From: Myxococcales bacterium
GTDB taxonomy: Bacteria; Myxococcota_A; Polyangia; Polyangiales; Polyangiaceae
Assembly: GCA_016212965.1 (NCBI GenBank)
Contig: JACRDA010000030.1
Coordinates: 1 to 64,000 of the forward strand
Length of the DNA stretch: 64,000 nucleotides
Direction: 5' to 3'
Position numbers and translations under genes: made by a program. Numbering within the stretch: the stretch's first letter is position 1; each line of letters opens with the position of its first letter. Below the pieces are notes generated by a model. That model ran no database searches and was not told the DNA's origin. It worked only from the letters and a program-made list of their open reading frames with translations. This document shows positions 27,465-37,333 of this stretch, one piece after another.

Positions 27465-28223
27465 CTACGGTACTTCGCGCGGCGTGGCGAGCCGGCCGCC
27501 CTCGCGCACGTGCTTGGCGACCGCGTCCACCAGGCGGCCGTCGGCGACCTCGCAGGCCTTCGACACCGAGCCCATCGTCACGCCCTTGCACTCCTTGCGC
27601 ACCGCGCGGTAGGCCTCGTCGATGGCGGGATTCTCCCGGAGCGCGTCGCGCATCTCGTTCTCGAGCTTGGTCCAGAGCAAGCGCGGTAGCCGCGGGCGGC
27701 CGGGGCGCTGGAGCGCGACCTCGCCGCTCGACAGGGTCACGCAGTCGCCGTCCCAGCGCAGGGCGTCGTAGCTCTTCTCCTGGCCGCTGACGACGATGCC
27801 GCCGGTGCTCGGCTCGCGCACGCGCAGGATCAGCACTTCCTCGTCCTGCGCGAGGTCGTCGTTCGAGGACGCGCCGCCCGACGCGTTCCAGGCCGCGGTC
27901 TTGCGCGTGAGGTAGGCGCGCGTCCACGGCGTGCCCTTGGCGAACAGCACGAGCGCGAGGGTCGGCGAGCCGCCCTCGCAGAGGGCCTTGGCGAAGGCGG
28001 GGTCGGGCGTGCACTCCTTCTTGCCGGGCTCGGCGCACGCGGTGGGCACGGTCTTCGGCCTGGGGGCGCTCGCAGCGGGGGCGCCCGCGGCACCCGACGC
28101 GGCGGCGCTCGGCGACACGGTGGTGGCAGGCACCGCGGGCTCGCCGCTCGAGGCGCAACCGCCGGCGAGGGTGAGGCAGACACCGAGCGCTTGGACCCAG
28201 ACGTGAGGTTCGGGCGGTCGCAT
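27465..28223 (-). CDS. Putative lipoprotein
   Basis: A protein of 252 residues from ATG 28223 (a TTG two codons earlier is possible). Lipoprotein signal with lipobox Leu-Ala-Gly-Gly-Cys at about residues 19-23, then an Ala/Pro/Ser linker and a folded region with four conserved-looking cysteines. It converges with the preceding lipoprotein gene (22 bp gap). Function unknown. Confidence 0.7.
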   Translation of the reverse strand: MRPPEPHVWVQALGVCLTLAGGCASSGEPAVPATTVSPSAAASGAAGAPAASAPRPKTVPTACAEPGKKECTPDPAFAKALCEGGSPTLALVLFAKGTPWTRAYLTRKTAAWNASGGASSNDDLAQDEEVLILRVREPSTGGIVVSGQEKSYDALRWDGDCVTLSSGEVALQRPGRPRLPRLLWTKLENEMRDALRENPAIDEAYRAVRKECKGVTMGSVSKACEVADGRLVDAVAKHVREGGRLATPREVP

Positions 28224-28405
28224 GGGCAAGCAGAAGGAGACCGACTTGCCTGGCCAGCGTCAAGTCGCGACTTCTCGCGGCTCCACGTCCAGCGCCAGCG
28301 CGTACGGTCCGGGCTTCGTCCCCGAGCTCTCCTACGCATCGCGCGCGGCCGCCTTCCCGCCGGCCCCGTGCCGTGGGAGCCTCACCGACCGCGGGCGACG
28401 GAACC

Positions 28406-28942
28406 ATGAAGATCGCGAAGCTCATCGTGCTCATTGCCGGCCTGGCGGGCATCGCCGGCTTCTTCGTTCCGGTCATCGCCGTCGACCACGGCACCATCCA
28501 CGCCGAGCTCAGTGCGTTCCAGCTCGTCGAGGGCATGGACGCCATCCAGGCCGCGGCCGGCGTGGCGCGCGGGCGCAACGAGCTACCGCCCGAGGCGCGG
28601 GAGGCGGTGGTCTCGATCGACGAGAACCTGGCGCGCTACCGCATCGCCATTCTCGGCTTCTTCGCGCCGGCCCTGCTGCTCGTGGCGCTCGCGGTGCTCG
28701 GCGCGTTCACGCACTTCGGGCGCGTGCTCGGCTTCGTCGCCATGCTGGTCGGGCTTGCCGCGGCCGCCGGGTGGGGCCTGCTCGCCCATGCCGCGACGAC
28801 GGACGAGGTGGCGCGCACCGCGCAGAAGCACGGCGCCCGCGCGGGCCTCGCGGTGTGGGTGATGATCGGCAGCGGGGCGCTCGGCTTCCTCGGGGGTCTC
28901 TTCGCCCTCGTGAAGCCCGAGCCGCGCCGTCGCGCCGAGTGA
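28406..28942 (+). CDS. Small membrane protein with four predicted helices
   Basis: A protein of 178 residues with hydrophobic segments at about 5-25, 83-105, 108-130 and 145-168, and a charged loop between the first and second. ATG 28406 is preferred over an upstream in-frame GTG because the region before it looks non-coding. No transporter motif. Divergent from the lipoprotein gene on the other side, leaving a 182-bp shared promoter region. Confidence 0.7.
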   Translation: MKIAKLIVLIAGLAGIAGFFVPVIAVDHGTIHAELSAFQLVEGMDAIQAAAGVARGRNELPPEAREAVVSIDENLARYRIAILGFFAPALLLVALAVLGAFTHFGRVLGFVAMLVGLAAAAGWGLLAHAATTDEVARTAQKHGARAGLAVWVMIGSGALGFLGGLFALVKPEPRRRAE

Positions 28943-28952
28943 CGGCCCGGCC

Positions 28953-30392
28953 TCAGGCGGCGTGGGGCGCGCCCGTGGAGGACGGCGGGCGCTGCCAGCC
29001 GCCGCGCCACCACGCGATGCCGAGCGCCGCGGCGCGCACGATCCAGTCGAGCGTGCTGCCGAGCCAGGCGCCGGGCAGCCCGAGATCGAGCACCACGCCG
29101 AGGAGGTAGCTCGCGCCGAGTCGCACCCCGACCGACGAGACGACCATGGTGACGAGCACCGTGCGCGACGCCCCGGCGCCGCGCAGGCTCATCGCCGCCA
29201 CCGTGGCGAAGCCCATGAACGGCTGGGCGAGGGCTGCGACCCACAGGGTCCGGGCGCCGAGCTCGACCACCGCGGCGTCGCGGGTGAACGCGCCGACGAG
29301 CACGCGCGGCGCCGCGACGAACAGGACCGCGCCGACCGCGAGCGCGGCTGCCGCAGAGGCCGCGGCAACCCACCCGACCCGGCGCGCCTGTCCGAGCTGA
29401 CCCGCGCCGAGCTAGTGAGCGACGAGCGTCGCGGCGGCGCCGCCGAGCCCCTCGGCCGTGAGGAAGCAGGCTGCCTCGACGCTGAGCAGCGCCTGGTTGG
29501 CTGCCATGGCGCTCGCGCCGGCGACGCCGATGATCGCGACGAAGGCGAGGTCGCCCGCGTGGTAGAGCAGCTTGTCGCCGAGCAGCGGCCAGCTGAGGCG
29601 CGCGAGCGTGCGGCTCACCGTTCGCCGGCGCGTGGCGGGCGCGCGGAGCTCGAGCGGCGAGCCCGTCCGGTAGAGCGCGTGGCACAGCCACAGCGCCTGC
29701 ACCATGAACGCCAAGGCAGCCCCGAGCGCGGCACCGCGGACGCCGAGCTCGGGCAGCCCGAACGCGCCGCCCACGAGCGTCGCCGCCACGACGACGTGCA
29801 GCACGTTGCCGGCCGCGGCCGCGTAGAGCGGCGTGCGCGTGTCTCCGGCGCCCTGCAGGCACGCGGCGGCGGCGCCCTCGACGAGCGCGAAGGGCAGGGC
29901 GGGCGCGACCACGAGCAGGTAGCGCTCGGCCTCGTCGAGCACCGGCCCGGAGGCGCTCGGGAACAGCGCCCCGCAGATGGGTCGCGCGAACAGCCCGAGC
30001 GGAAGCGCGGCGAGCACGCCGAGCGCGGCGGCGCTCTGCAGCGAGAGGCGCGCGACCGCGGCGGCGCGTGCGCGGTCTCCGGCTCCGATGGCGCGGCCGA
30101 TGAGGCCGAGCGCCGCCACCCCGACCGCGCCGAACAGCGAGTAGAGCGTCCACACGAGGAGCGCGGAGACCTGCAACGATGCGAGCGCGAGCGAGTCGTA
30201 GTGGCCGATGACGAGCCGCTGCACCGCGAAGACCACGGTGACGAGCAGCATGTGGGCGATGGCCGGCCCCCCGAGCGCCCACAGCTCGCGGCCGAGCGGG
30301 GCCGTGTGCGTGACGCAGGCGCCGGCGGGCGAGTGGGGCGTGGCGACGGGCACGTCCCCGAGAGCAGCGCAGGCGGGCATGGCTTCGGCCAT
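28953..30392 (-). pseudogene. MATE-family efflux transporter interrupted by an in-frame TAG
   Basis: From ATG 30392 the frame encodes ten or so membrane helices of the MATE family (Val-Phe-Ala-Val-Gln-Arg; Gly-Ala-Gly-Asp-Thr-Arg-Thr-Pro, typical of MATE proteins). At 29412-29414 a TAG replaces the residue between Val-Ala-His and Leu-Gly-Ala-Gly-Gln, a well-conserved MATE motif. The same frame then stays open for 152 codons to 28953, encoding two further helices. A single base change from GAG or CAG would explain it. Without the stop the protein would be ~479 residues. Whether it is a recent nonsense mutation, a sequencing error or readthrough cannot be told. Confidence 0.8.
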
Positions 30393-30468
30393 GACCCTCC
30401 AACGCCGGTCGAGCGCTCCCGTGTTCCGTGCGCGCCGTGCGTCCGCCGGCGCGACCCCGCGCCGACGG

Positions 30469-33400
30469 CTAGGCGCGCCGCGTGGCGCGGCGGCGTCGTG
30501 ACGCGCTGCGTCGACCGGCTGCGGCTCCGAGCGCCGTGAGCGCCGCGAGGGCGGCCGGCCACGCGGGGCTCGGTTCACGGGCGCCGGTGAGCGTGCAGTT
30601 GCATCCGCCGCCGAGCGCGAGATCGGCGGGCGGCGCCGCGAGCGCGGTGCAGAGCTCGGTCGTGAGGGGCGTCGGTGCGAGGCGGGCCGGGTCGCCCTGC
30701 TCGAGCGGCGTGTCGGCGTTGCCGGTGTTGCGGTTGTCGTGGTGGTAGCTCTCCCAGGCCACGACGCCGTCGCTGCGCCCGTTCGTGTGCCAGGCGTAGA
30801 GCCAGCCGCTGCGGGTGCCGGTGACGATCTCGAGCTTGTCGTCGCCGTCGAGATCGCCGACGGCGGCCGTCGGGATGATCCACTGCCCGGTGAACTTGGG
30901 CCAGCCGGCTGGCTCCGTGCCGCAGCCGTTCCAGGCGTGCAGGAAGTAGCCGCCCGAGCCCTGGATCACCTCGGGGTAGTCGTCGCCGTCGAGGTCCGCG
31001 ATCGTCTGGCTGTTGAAGAACGAGAAGTCCTCGAGGATGAACGGCGCGGCCGGGAGCATGAGGCCGGTGCGGCCGCTCCAGACCGTGACCAGGTGCTCGC
31101 CGGGCAGCGCGGACTGGGTCGAGCCGGTCTGCAGGTTGATGGCGAGGTTGAGCGAGCCGCCGGACGCCACGACGTCGAGCGTGCCGTCCTGGTCGACGTC
31201 GCCGAGCGAAGGCTGCGAGAAGAGCGGCAGCATCGTGTTCGGCCGGAACGCCTTCGAGAGCGGCCCGAACTGGCTCGAGGACGCGACGCCGCGCTTGGTC
31301 TCGCCGCTGGCCTCGTCGAATCGCTCCGGGAGGATGTTGGGCGGGTTCGAGCCGAGCAGGGCCTGGTGGCCCGGATCGGCCGGCATGATGAGCGGCAGGC
31401 TGGCGTTGCCGTGCGCGACGGCGGCGAGCGTGCCCTCGAAGGTGCCCATGACGCCGGAGTTCGGAACGCCCTCCGCGATGACCGGGAACAGGTTCAGGGA
31501 CGTCATCGTCACGGGCCAGTTCGGCAGCCACGGCTCGGGGCCCGCCGCCGTTCCGCGCCCGTCGAGGAGGTACACCGCGCCGGCCTGCCCGGCCTCGGAG
31601 AGCGTCTCGTTCGAGCCGACGAGCACCTCGGGCTTGCCGTCGCCGGTGAAGTCACCCACCGCGGGCGTCGTGAAGACGCGCGCGTAGTCCGGCTCGGTGC
31701 CGCCGAGCGGCCCCGTGTAGTGGAGAGCGACCGGCCAGCCCGGCAGATCGTTGCCGGCGGCGTCCCACACGTAGACGCTGCCGTCGAAGGCGGCCTGCAC
31801 GATGTCGTAGTCGCCGTCGCCGTCCATGTCCTCGATGACCGGCGACGCGAACGCCCCGCGCGCGGTGATGTGGTGCGTGTCGGTGCAGGGGCCCGTGGGG
31901 ACGCTGCCGTCGCGCGGGCAGCTCGGCACCTCGGGCAGGCGCTTGGGCCAGCCGGCGAGCACGACGCCGTCGTGTCCGACGACGTAGGTGGTGCCGGTGT
32001 ACGTGGTGGCCACGATCTCGGGCGTGCCGTCGCCGTCGAGGTCCGCGATGGCCGGCGTCGCCGAGAAGGCCTCGCCGGCCGCGTCCGGGTCGACGGCGCC
32101 GCTCACGTAGGCTGCCGAGCCACGGTAGCTCGGCGTGCTCGGCGTCGGCGGCGCCGTGCGCAGGCCGTCCACCGGCTCGGCGTGGAACGGGAAGCCCGCG
32201 AGGGGCTCGGGCCCGGTCGGCGTCACGCGCAGCACGTGGATGAGACCCCCGCCCGTCGCGTACACGATGTCGCGCACCCCGTCGCCGTCGATGTCCGCGA
32301 GCTTGGGGCTGCTCTCGCCGCTGTCGCCGACGTAGATCGGGAAGCCCTTCACGAGGTCGGGGTCCTCGTGCACGTAGTAGGTTCGCCGCATCTCGCCCGG
32401 GACGTCGCCGGCCGGACTGCCGTAGTGGGCCACGGCGCGCACGCGCACCGTGATGGCGCTCGCGTTCTCGCCGTGCGGGCTGTCGGGGTCGGGCGTGTGC
32501 TCGGTGCTGATGGTGCGGATGTCGAGCAGGGCCAGCGGATCGGCCCCACCGGACACCACCGTCGCCGGCACGTTGGACTGCGAGGTGATGGTCTGGAAGT
32601 CGGCGTCGAGCGGTTGCACGCCGGGCGCCCACTCGACCGTGTAGTCGTAGCTGCCGGCGCGCTTGGCCGCGATCGTGCCCTGGATCGGGACCGCGTCGCT
32701 CACCTGGTCGCGGTAGAGCACCTCGAACCAGTACGGCCGCACGATGTCGACCTCGGGCGGGATCTTGTGGTCCTTCACCGCCGTGAGCGCCGAGTTCACG
32801 TTGATGCGCCCGTAGCCGAAGCGCTGATCGAAGCCGGGCTGGGACCAGTAGTACTTGCTGTCGGGTTGGCGCGACTCGGGCACGTCGATGTCGTCGGCGG
32901 TCGTGAACCACACTTGCTGCGCCTCGGCCGGTGTGAGCGGCGGATTGAGCCCTTGCCCGATGGCGCGCGAGAACAAGAGCCCCGCCGCGCCCGAGAGCCT
33001 GCCGGTCGCCTCGCTCGAGCAGCCGCTGCCGCTCGCCGAGAGCAGGTTCTGCCCGCCGAAGTTGGTGCAGGTGTTGAACGACAGGAAGGTCTCGACGTTG
33101 TTCGTCTTGTTGCCCGGCGCGTACACGACGGCGTGCACCGGCAGGGTGTGGTTGGCCGTGACCGGCATGTTGTGGTGGCGCGCGTTCTCGTCGGCCATGC
33201 TCGTCACCGCGAGCACGCCGTGCGCGTACGCGTAGTCGAGCGCCGCCTGGGCGAAGCGGTTCATGTTGATGGTGCCGAGGGCGCACTGGATGACCTTGGC
33301 GCCGGTGTCGGTCGCGTAGACCACCGACTCGGCGAAGGCGTTCACGTCCGCGATGAAGCTGTCGCCCACGCGCATCGCGATGAAGCGGCAGCGCGGGCAG

Positions 33401-34251
33401 ACACCGAGGCTGTCCCGGCCGTTGTTGCCCTCCGCGACGGAGTCGTTGGCCTCGCCCGTCCCGTGCCCGTAGCGGGTGTCGTCGTACGGGTCGTTGTCGT
33501 CCTTCATGAAGTCCCAGCCGGAGATGTCGTCGACGTAGCCGTTCGCGTCGTCGTCGATGCCGTCCGAGAACTGGTGGATGAGGTCGCCCGCGTCGAGCAC
33601 GCCGTTCTGATCGACGTCGCCCGCCGGGTTGGTCCCCGCCGGCGGCTGCAGCGTGGGCGTCTCGGCGTAGTCCGACACCGAGAAGATGCCGTCCCCGTTG
33701 CAGTCGAGGCCCGTGAGCTCGGCCGTGCCGCCGCAGGCCGAGCTGTCGGCGTGGGTCGGCATGTGGGTCGCCATCTCGCCAGGGTTCAGCCAGGCGCGAT
33801 CGATGAGGTCACGGTCGTCCCACTTGATGCCCGAGTCGGTGATCGCGATGCGCACCGAGTCCTCGCCGATGCTCCAGCGCCACGCGAGATCGACCGACAT
33901 GCCGGACGCGGTCTCGTCGGGCCGGAGCACGAGGTTGCCGGACTGCGGCGGCACGAACGAGAAGTACTGCCACATCCCGTTGTGCCAGTTGCCGTTCTGG
34001 TCCTCGCCGAAGCCGTAGCTCGGATCGCTCGGCCAGTTCGACGGGTCCATCATGTCGTCCGCGGTGGCGCTCTCGGGCGGCGGCCAGACGGCGCGGCTGT
34101 CCCCGGCGGCGAACAGGGCAGCGAGCCCTCCGAGCACCGCGACCACCACGGCCGCGCGGCGCCGCGCCTCGGGTGCGGCGCCTCGGGGCGCGCGGGTGCG
34201 AAGACAGGTGGTGGGGTGCGGGGCGCGTGGGCTGGAAGGGTGGAGCGTCAT
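30469..34251 (-). CDS. Large secreted subtilase with FG-GAP repeats and MYXO-CTERM-like tail
   Basis: A protein of 1260 residues. Residues 1-55 are a basic signal sequence. An S8-like protease domain follows with Asp139 (Asp-Ser-Gly), His263 (Gly-His-Gly-Thr) and the probable Ser413 in Ser-Glu-Ala-Thr-Gly, a variant of Gly-Thr-Ser-Met-Ala. Two Asp-rich calcium-loop inserts lie between Asp139 and His263. The C-terminal half holds FG-GAP/VCBS-like repeats (Asp-Ile-Asp-Gly-Asp-Gly; Asp-Leu-Asp-Gly-Asp-Gly), a beta-propeller found in surface adhesins. The end has Cys-Asn-Cys, a hydrophobic helix and an Arg cluster, matching a MYXO-CTERM sorting signal. The protein is likely surface-anchored and may act in nutrient acquisition or processing. 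Confidence 0.88.
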   Translation of the reverse strand: MTLHPSSPRAPHPTTCLRTRAPRGAAPEARRRAAVVVAVLGGLAALFAAGDSRAVWPPPESATADDMMDPSNWPSDPSYGFGEDQNGNWHNGMWQYFSFVPPQSGNLVLRPDETASGMSVDLAWRWSIGEDSVRIAITDSGIKWDDRDLIDRAWLNPGEMATHMPTHADSSACGGTAELTGLDCNGDGIFSVSDYAETPTLQPPAGTNPAGDVDQNGVLDAGDLIHQFSDGIDDDANGYVDDISGWDFMKDDNDPYDDTRYGHGTGEANDSVAEGNNGRDSLGVCPRCRFIAMRVGDSFIADVNAFAESVVYATDTGAKVIQCALGTINMNRFAQAALDYAYAHGVLAVTSMADENARHHNMPVTANHTLPVHAVVYAPGNKTNNVETFLSFNTCTNFGGQNLLSASGSGCSSEATGRLSGAAGLLFSRAIGQGLNPPLTPAEAQQVWFTTADDIDVPESRQPDSKYYWSQPGFDQRFGYGRINVNSALTAVKDHKIPPEVDIVRPYWFEVLYRDQVSDAVPIQGTIAAKRAGSYDYTVEWAPGVQPLDADFQTITSQSNVPATVVSGGADPLALLDIRTISTEHTPDPDSPHGENASAITVRVRAVAHYGSPAGDVPGEMRRTYYVHEDPDLVKGFPIYVGDSGESSPKLADIDGDGVRDIVYATGGGLIHVLRVTPTGPEPLAGFPFHAEPVDGLRTAPPTPSTPSYRGSAAYVSGAVDPDAAGEAFSATPAIADLDGDGTPEIVATTYTGTTYVVGHDGVVLAGWPKRLPEVPSCPRDGSVPTGPCTDTHHITARGAFASPVIEDMDGDGDYDIVQAAFDGSVYVWDAAGNDLPGWPVALHYTGPLGGTEPDYARVFTTPAVGDFTGDGKPEVLVGSNETLSEAGQAGAVYLLDGRGTAAGPEPWLPNWPVTMTSLNLFPVIAEGVPNSGVMGTFEGTLAAVAHGNASLPLIMPADPGHQALLGSNPPNILPERFDEASGETKRGVASSSQFGPLSKAFRPNTMLPLFSQPSLGDVDQDGTLDVVASGGSLNLAINLQTGSTQSALPGEHLVTVWSGRTGLMLPAAPFILEDFSFFNSQTIADLDGDDYPEVIQGSGGYFLHAWNGCGTEPAGWPKFTGQWIIPTAAVGDLDGDDKLEIVTGTRSGWLYAWHTNGRSDGVVAWESYHHDNRNTGNADTPLEQGDPARLAPTPLTTELCTALAAPPADLALGGGCNCTLTGAREPSPAWPAALAALTALGAAAGRRSASRRRRATRRA

Positions 34252-34432
34252 CTTGGTCTTCCGGGTAGGCGCAAAGGTGTCCCCCCTGTGCGCGACGTTA
34301 TCATCACCGCGGGTCGCCTTCGCGCCTGATCGCCGCGAAGCGACACGGGCCCACGGGCTCGGGACCTGGCGCCGTCCGGTCGGCGTTGGGGTGCTGGCGG
34401 CACGCGGGGCTCCAGGGCATGCTGCTGCGCCC

Positions 34433-35842
34433 ATGGCCAAAGTGGCGCCGCCGGGCCCGGCCGCCGCGCTCTTGCGGCGCATTCCCAAGGTCGACGACCT
34501 GCTCGGGCGCGCCGAGCTCGCGCCCGCCGTGGGTCGCCTGGGGCGCGCGCGCGTGACGGCGCTCGTGCGGCACGAGCTCGCCGCGGTGCGGCGCGAGGCG
34601 CAGGTCGGCCGCGAGCCGCCCGACCCGGCGGCGCTCGCGGAGCGCGTGGTCGAGGCCGCGCGCGCCCTGCTCGCCTCGCGGGTGCGGCGCGTCATCAACG
34701 CGACGGGCGTCGTGCTGCACACGAACCTCGGGCGCGCGCCGCTCTCGGGGCGCGCCGTGGCCGCGCTCGCGGCGACGAGCGGCGCCTACGGGTCGGTCGA
34801 GCTCGACGTCGCGACCGGCAGGCGGGGCGTGCGGGCCGCGTTCGCCGAGCGCGCGCTCGCGTCGCTCGTGGGTGCGGAGGACGCCCTCGTCGTCAACAAC
34901 AACGCCGGGGCGGTGCTGCTCGTGCTCGCGGCGCTCGCGGCGGGCCGGCCGGTGCTGGTGTCGCGCGGCGAGCTCGTCGAGATCGGCGGCGGCTTCCGGG
35001 TGCCGGAGGTCCTCGCCTGCTCGGGCGCACGGCTCCGCGAGGTCGGCACCACGAACCGGACCCGCCTCGGCGACTATGCGGAGGCCCTCGCGCACGAGCC
35101 CGACTGCGCGCTCATCCTGCGCGTGCACCCCGGCAACTTCCGGCAGACGGGCTTCGTCGAGCGGCCCACGCTCCCGGAGCTCGCCGCGCTGGCGGCTCGC
35201 CACGGCGCCTGGCTCGTGAAGGACCTGGGGGGCGGAGCTTTGTTCGATCCCGCGCGCCACGACCTCCCCGGCGAGCCCACCGTGCAGTCGGCCGTGGCGC
35301 GCGGCGCACACCTCGTGTGCTTCTCGACCGACAAGCTCCTCGGTGGGCCGCAAGGTGGCGCGATCGTCGGGCGGGCCGAGCTCGTGGCGCGCGCTCGCCG
35401 CCATCCCCTGGCGCGCGCGCTGCGCCTCGGGCGCCTTGCGCTGGTGGCCCTCGAGGCCACGCTCGACAGCTACCTGTCGGGCGACCTCGCGGAGCTGCCC
35501 GTGTTCGCGGCCCTGACGGCGCCGCTAGCCGCGGTGCGGGCGCGGGTCGAGCGCTGGGTGGCAGCGCTCGCCGGGCAGGCCGTCGCGGCGCGGGTCGTCG
35601 CGGTCGAGGGCGCCACGGGGGGGGGGGCGCTCGCCGAGATGCCGCTCGCCTCGTTCGCCGCCGAGCTCCGGGGCGACGACGTCGAGGCGCTGGCGGCCCG
35701 GCTGCGCGCCGGCGAGCCGCCGGTGCTCGGGCGCATCCACGAGGGTGCCCTGCTGCTCGACGGGCGCAGCGTGCTCGCCGCCGACGACGACGCGCTCGTC
35801 GCGGCGGTGGTGCGCGCTTCGCGGCCCGACGCGCCGGGGTGA
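34433..35842 (+). CDS. selA: L-seryl-tRNA(Sec) selenium transferase
   Basis: A protein of 469 residues, the normal size for SelA. It has the N-terminal helical domain, Asn-Ala-Thr-Gly-Val-Val-Leu-His-Thr-Asn-Leu-Gly-Arg, Val-Asn-Asn-Asn-Ala, and the PLP lysine in Ser-Thr-Asp-Lys301-Leu-Leu-Gly-Gly-Pro-Gln. It converts Ser-tRNA(Sec) to Sec-tRNA(Sec) using selenophosphate. The conserved Gly-Gly-Gly is encoded in an 11-G tract (35617-35627) without frame disruption. ATG 34433 is chosen; upstream open sequence lacks coding character. selB and the Sec tRNA gene are not in this window, so the rest of the pathway must lie elsewhere. Confidence 0.96.
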   Translation: MAKVAPPGPAAALLRRIPKVDDLLGRAELAPAVGRLGRARVTALVRHELAAVRREAQVGREPPDPAALAERVVEAARALLASRVRRVINATGVVLHTNLGRAPLSGRAVAALAATSGAYGSVELDVATGRRGVRAAFAERALASLVGAEDALVVNNNAGAVLLVLAALAAGRPVLVSRGELVEIGGGFRVPEVLACSGARLREVGTTNRTRLGDYAEALAHEPDCALILRVHPGNFRQTGFVERPTLPELAALAARHGAWLVKDLGGGALFDPARHDLPGEPTVQSAVARGAHLVCFSTDKLLGGPQGGAIVGRAELVARARRHPLARALRLGRLALVALEATLDSYLSGDLAELPVFAALTAPLAAVRARVERWVAALAGQAVAARVVAVEGATGGGALAEMPLASFAAELRGDDVEALAARLRAGEPPVLGRIHEGALLLDGRSVLAADDDALVAAVVRASRPDAPG

Positions 35843-35926
35843 GAGGCCCGCCGGGCCGTGCTCCAAGCGCCCGGTTCGCCTCCCTCGGCCGGCACCAGCC
35901 CGCCCACGAGGCCTCGCCCCCGGGGT

Positions 35927-37333
35927 TCAGAGCTCGAGCGTGTCCCGCGACTTCGGGATCGCGGGGGCGGCGAAGCCCTTCTCTTCCAGCAGCGCGCCGA
36001 GGATCTTCTGCGGCTTCGGGTCGCCGTGGACGAGCGCGATGCGCTCCACCGGACCGCGCGCGCGGCACTGGTCGGCGAAGTTCACGAGGTCGCGCTGGTC
36101 GGCGTGGGCCGAGAAGCCGTTCAGGACCACCACCTCGGCGCGCCGCTCGCGCTCGACGCCGAAGATCTTGACCCGGTCGCGGTTCTCGACCAGCCGGCGC
36201 CCCAGCGTGTGCTGCGCCTGGTAGCCCACGATGAGCACCGTGTTGCGCGCGTCCTCGACGCAGGCCTTCAGATGGTGCAGCACGCGCCCGGCCTCGCACA
36301 TGCCGCTCGCGGCGATGATCACGGCGGGGTCGCTGCTGGTGCTGACCTCCTTGCTGTCCTCCACGCTGTCGATGTACTCGAGCGCTCCGAACTCGAAGGG
36401 CGAGTTGCCATGGGAGATGAGCCCCAGCGTCTCCTCGTCGTAGCACTCGGGGTGGAGCTTGAAGACGTCGGTGATCTTCACCGTGAGCGGGGAGTCCACG
36501 TACACCTTGAGCAGGCGCGGCAGCCGGCCCTGCATCTCGAGCTGCTTCAGGGCGAACACGACCTCTTGGGCCCGCTCGAGCGCGAAGGACGGGATGATGA
36601 CCTTGCCGCCGCGGTCGTAGGTGCGCTTGATGACCGCCGCGAGGTCGTCCTCCATCTTGTGGATGTCGTCGTGCAGGCGGTCGCCGTAGGTGCTCTCCGT
36701 CACGAGCACGTCGACCCCGTCCGGAACGTCCGGGTCCTCGAGGATCGGCATGTTGAGCCGGCCGAGATCGCCGGTGAAGGCCAGGCGCTTCTTGCGGCCG
36801 TCCTCCTCGAGATCGAGCAGCGTGATGGCGCTGCCGAGCACGTGCCCGGCGTCGAGGAAGGTGAACGAGGTGTGCGGCGACAGCCAGGTGCGAAAGCCGT
36901 AGGGCACCGAGTGGAACAGCCCGATCGACCGGAGGGCGTCCTTCTCGACGTAGAGTGGCGGGAGCGGAGCGACATCGATGCGCTCCTTGCGCGCCTGGCG
37001 CGTGAGGTAGTCCGCGTCCGCCTCCTGGATGCGCGCCGAGTCGAGCAGCATCACGGCCGCGAGGTCGCGCGTCGCCGGCGTGGCGTAGATCGGGCCCTCG
37101 TACCCGTTCTTGACGAGCATCGGGATGGCGCCGGAGTGATCGATGTGCGCATGCGACAGGATGACGGCGGTGATCTCGCCGACCGGCACGCCGAGCGTGC
37201 TGTTGCGCTCGTAGGACTCGCGCCGGTGGCCCTGGTAGAGCCCGCAGTCGAGCAGCACCGTGTCGTGCTTGGTGCGCACGATGTGCATCGAACCGGTCAC
37301 GGTCTGCGTGGCGCCGATGAACTGGATGTGCAT
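35927..37333 (-). CDS. Metallo-beta-lactamase/beta-CASP ribonuclease-like protein
   Basis: A protein of 468 residues. MBL motif His-Ala-His-Ile-Asp-His at 61-66 (metal site), Gly-His-Val-Leu-Gly-Ser, Phe-Thr-Gly-Asp-Leu, and beta-CASP motifs including Ser-Gly-Met-Cys-Glu-Ala-Gly-Arg and Asn-Gly-Phe-Ser-Ala-His-Ala-Asp. The full-length architecture matches bacterial homologues of CPSF-73. Family members process or degrade RNA. It converges with selA (84-bp gap) and has no obvious operon partner. Confidence 0.92.
   Translation of the reverse strand: MHIQFIGATQTVTGSMHIVRTKHDTVLLDCGLYQGHRRESYERNSTLGVPVGEITAVILSHAHIDHSGAIPMLVKNGYEGPIYATPATRDLAAVMLLDSARIQEADADYLTRQARKERIDVAPLPPLYVEKDALRSIGLFHSVPYGFRTWLSPHTSFTFLDAGHVLGSAITLLDLEEDGRKKRLAFTGDLGRLNMPILEDPDVPDGVDVLVTESTYGDRLHDDIHKMEDDLAAVIKRTYDRGGKVIIPSFALERAQEVVFALKQLEMQGRLPRLLKVYVDSPLTVKITDVFKLHPECYDEETLGLISHGNSPFEFGALEYIDSVEDSKEVSTSSDPAVIIAASGMCEAGRVLHHLKACVEDARNTVLIVGYQAQHTLGRRLVENRDRVKIFGVERERRAEVVVLNGFSAHADQRDLVNFADQCRARGPVERIALVHGDPKPQKILGALLEEKGFAAPAIPKSRDTLEL

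Noticed and set aside
29412-29414. TAG decoded as pyrrolysine in the MATE gene
   Set aside because: No pyrrolysine genes in the window, and a transporter would be an odd context; a nonsense mutation is simpler.
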